Below are positions 7,090 to 7,899 of a stretch of DNA of 7,899 nt, one piece after another (the stretch's first letter is position 1; each line of letters starts with the position of its first letter). The stretch is taken from assembly GCA_964412365.1 (NCBI GenBank), contig CAYPOI010000100.1, forward strand, positions 1 to 7,899, read 5' to 3'. The stretch is from CAMTWZ01 sp964412365. Lineage in GTDB: Bacteria > Bacteroidota > Rhodothermia > Balneolales > HLUCCA01. A program made the translations under genes and the position numbers. The notes below the pieces were generated by a model. It did no database searches, was not told the DNA's origin, and saw nothing but the letters and a program-made list of their open reading frames with translations.

Positions 7090-7899
7090 TCAAATATACT
7101 CTTTTTTACCCTCAATTTTCCACTTTCCGGAATAGCCGTTCGCGAACGAAATCGCATTCATTCGAGCCTTTCCTTCCAGTTGGACTTCGGTCAATCGGAT
7201 ATGCCCATCGGCGGTTCGTATCACGAGTGGATCGTTTTCCGAGTGTTCGGGCATATTCCATAGTTCAACGGAATGGACCAGCAATTTCTTGCCGTCCAAT
7301 TTGAGCCAAGCCCCAGGAAACGGATTAAAGGCACGTACATGGTTTTTCACGGCTATTGCGGACAACGAGAAATCCAGCCAAGCATCTTCCGGCCAAACTT
7401 TCGGAGCGGGAGTCGCGCTGGAGTCATCCTGCGGCTGGAGGTTCACATCCCCTCTCGAAATACGGTCGATTGCACCAACAAGGGTTTGCGCGCTGAGCCG
7501 CATCAAGCGCCGATACACATCCCCCGTGGTTTCATCAGGCCCTATATTCGTTTTAGCGTATGTAAGGATTCCACCCGTGTCGATGCCCTCGTTAAGGAAA
7601 AAGATGGTGACACCGGTTTCGGTTTCACCATTGGCGATGGCCCAATGGATGGGCGCTGCGCCACGGTATTTTGGCAACAAGGAGGCATGGGCGTTGATGG
7701 ATCCGATACGTGGAACGGCCAATAGGGATGTCGGAAGGATTTTGAACGCGACCACGACGAACAAATCGGGCTTAAGCGCGGCAAGGGCGTCTTGAATAAC
7801 CGCATCTTTCAATGAATCGGCTTCGAGGACCGGTATGCCAAGTTCCAAAGCCTTGGCCTTGACCGGTGTCGGGGTGAGTGTGTTACCGCGGCCACGGCG
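7090..7899 (-). CDS. fmt: methionyl-tRNA formyltransferase, 5' end beyond window
   Basis: 269 residues are visible, ending in TGA at 7090. About 45 N-terminal residues of the usual 310-315 lie off the right edge; the apparent TTG start at 7848 is internal, because the frame continues upstream with a GRG...TPTPVK segment that matches the family. The enzyme transfers the formyl group of 10-formyl-tetrahydrofolate to initiator Met-tRNA in the cytoplasm. The SLLPKYRGAAPI signature is present, and the catalytic triad is complete: Asn69 and His71 (INAHASLLP) and Asp107 (GIDTGG) of the visible part, with the same 38-residue Asn-Asp spacing as Asn108/Asp146 in E. coli Fmt. The C-terminal tRNA-binding OB-like domain begins near residue 172, with RAFNPFPGAW as landmark. 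Nothing is odd about it; it is a housekeeping gene. The ankyrin gene follows 23 nt downstream. Confidence 0.97.
   Translation of the reverse strand, partial: RRGRGNTLTPTPVKAKALELGIPVLEADSLKDAVIQDALAALKPDLFVVVAFKILPTSLLAVPRIGSINAHASLLPKYRGAAPIHWAIANGETETGVTIFFLNEGIDTGGILTYAKTNIGPDETTGDVYRRLMRLSAQTLVGAIDRISRGDVNLQPQDDSSATPAPKVWPEDAWLDFSLSAIAVKNHVRAFNPFPGAWLKLDGKKLLVHSVELWNMPEHSENDPLVIRTADGHIRLTEVQLEGKARMNAISFANGYSGKWKIEGKKEYI

Noticed and set aside
6548..7135. Forward frame of 195 codons antisense to the ankyrin gene
   Set aside because: The minus-strand frame shows clear ankyrin repeats, whereas this one shows no family and crosses the fmt-ank boundary.

Overview
All four genes in this window lie on the minus strand and read right to left: a methionyl-tRNA formyltransferase (fmt, 5' end cut off by the right edge), a small ankyrin-repeat protein with a very acidic tail, an outer-membrane protein with two tandem OmpA-type peptidoglycan-binding domains, and a very large multi-domain surface protein whose reading frame is still open at the left edge (1547 codons visible).

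The organism is most likely a member of the Bacteroidota or the wider FCB group. Three observations support this. The two secreted proteins have signal peptides ending in Gly-Gln, as is common there. The large protein starts its mature part with a DPNGDG-type segment followed by stacked Ig-like and YDG domains, an arrangement typical of Bacteroidota surface proteins. None of the three visible starts has a recognisable AGGAGG-like ribosome binding site, which is also usual in that phylum. A finer placement is not possible from this window.

Layout: 7090-7899 fmt (partial); 23 nt gap; 6365-7066 ankyrin protein, probably co-transcribed with fmt; 6189-6364 an AT-rich intergenic region with several inverted repeats, probably holding the end of the fmt-ank unit and the promoter/leader of the next unit; 4656-6188 OmpA-family protein; 14 nt gap; 1-4641 giant adhesin-like protein. 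The left 4.6 kb contains no convincing forward-strand gene: the forward ORFs there are shadows of the low-complexity Thr/Ser/Ala/Gly-rich adhesin.

The 14 nt spacing suggests that the OmpA protein and the adhesin are made together. The inferred picture is a cell-envelope pair: an outer-membrane barrel that grips peptidoglycan through two OmpA domains, and a long, secreted, repeat-built surface protein. Whether they bind each other, or whether the adhesin leaves by the type IX secretion system, cannot be seen here because the adhesin C-terminus lies beyond the left edge. The most interesting internal detail is that the adhesin is a mosaic: one block (repeat B plus the first YDG domain) has much lower third-position GC than its homologous neighbours.
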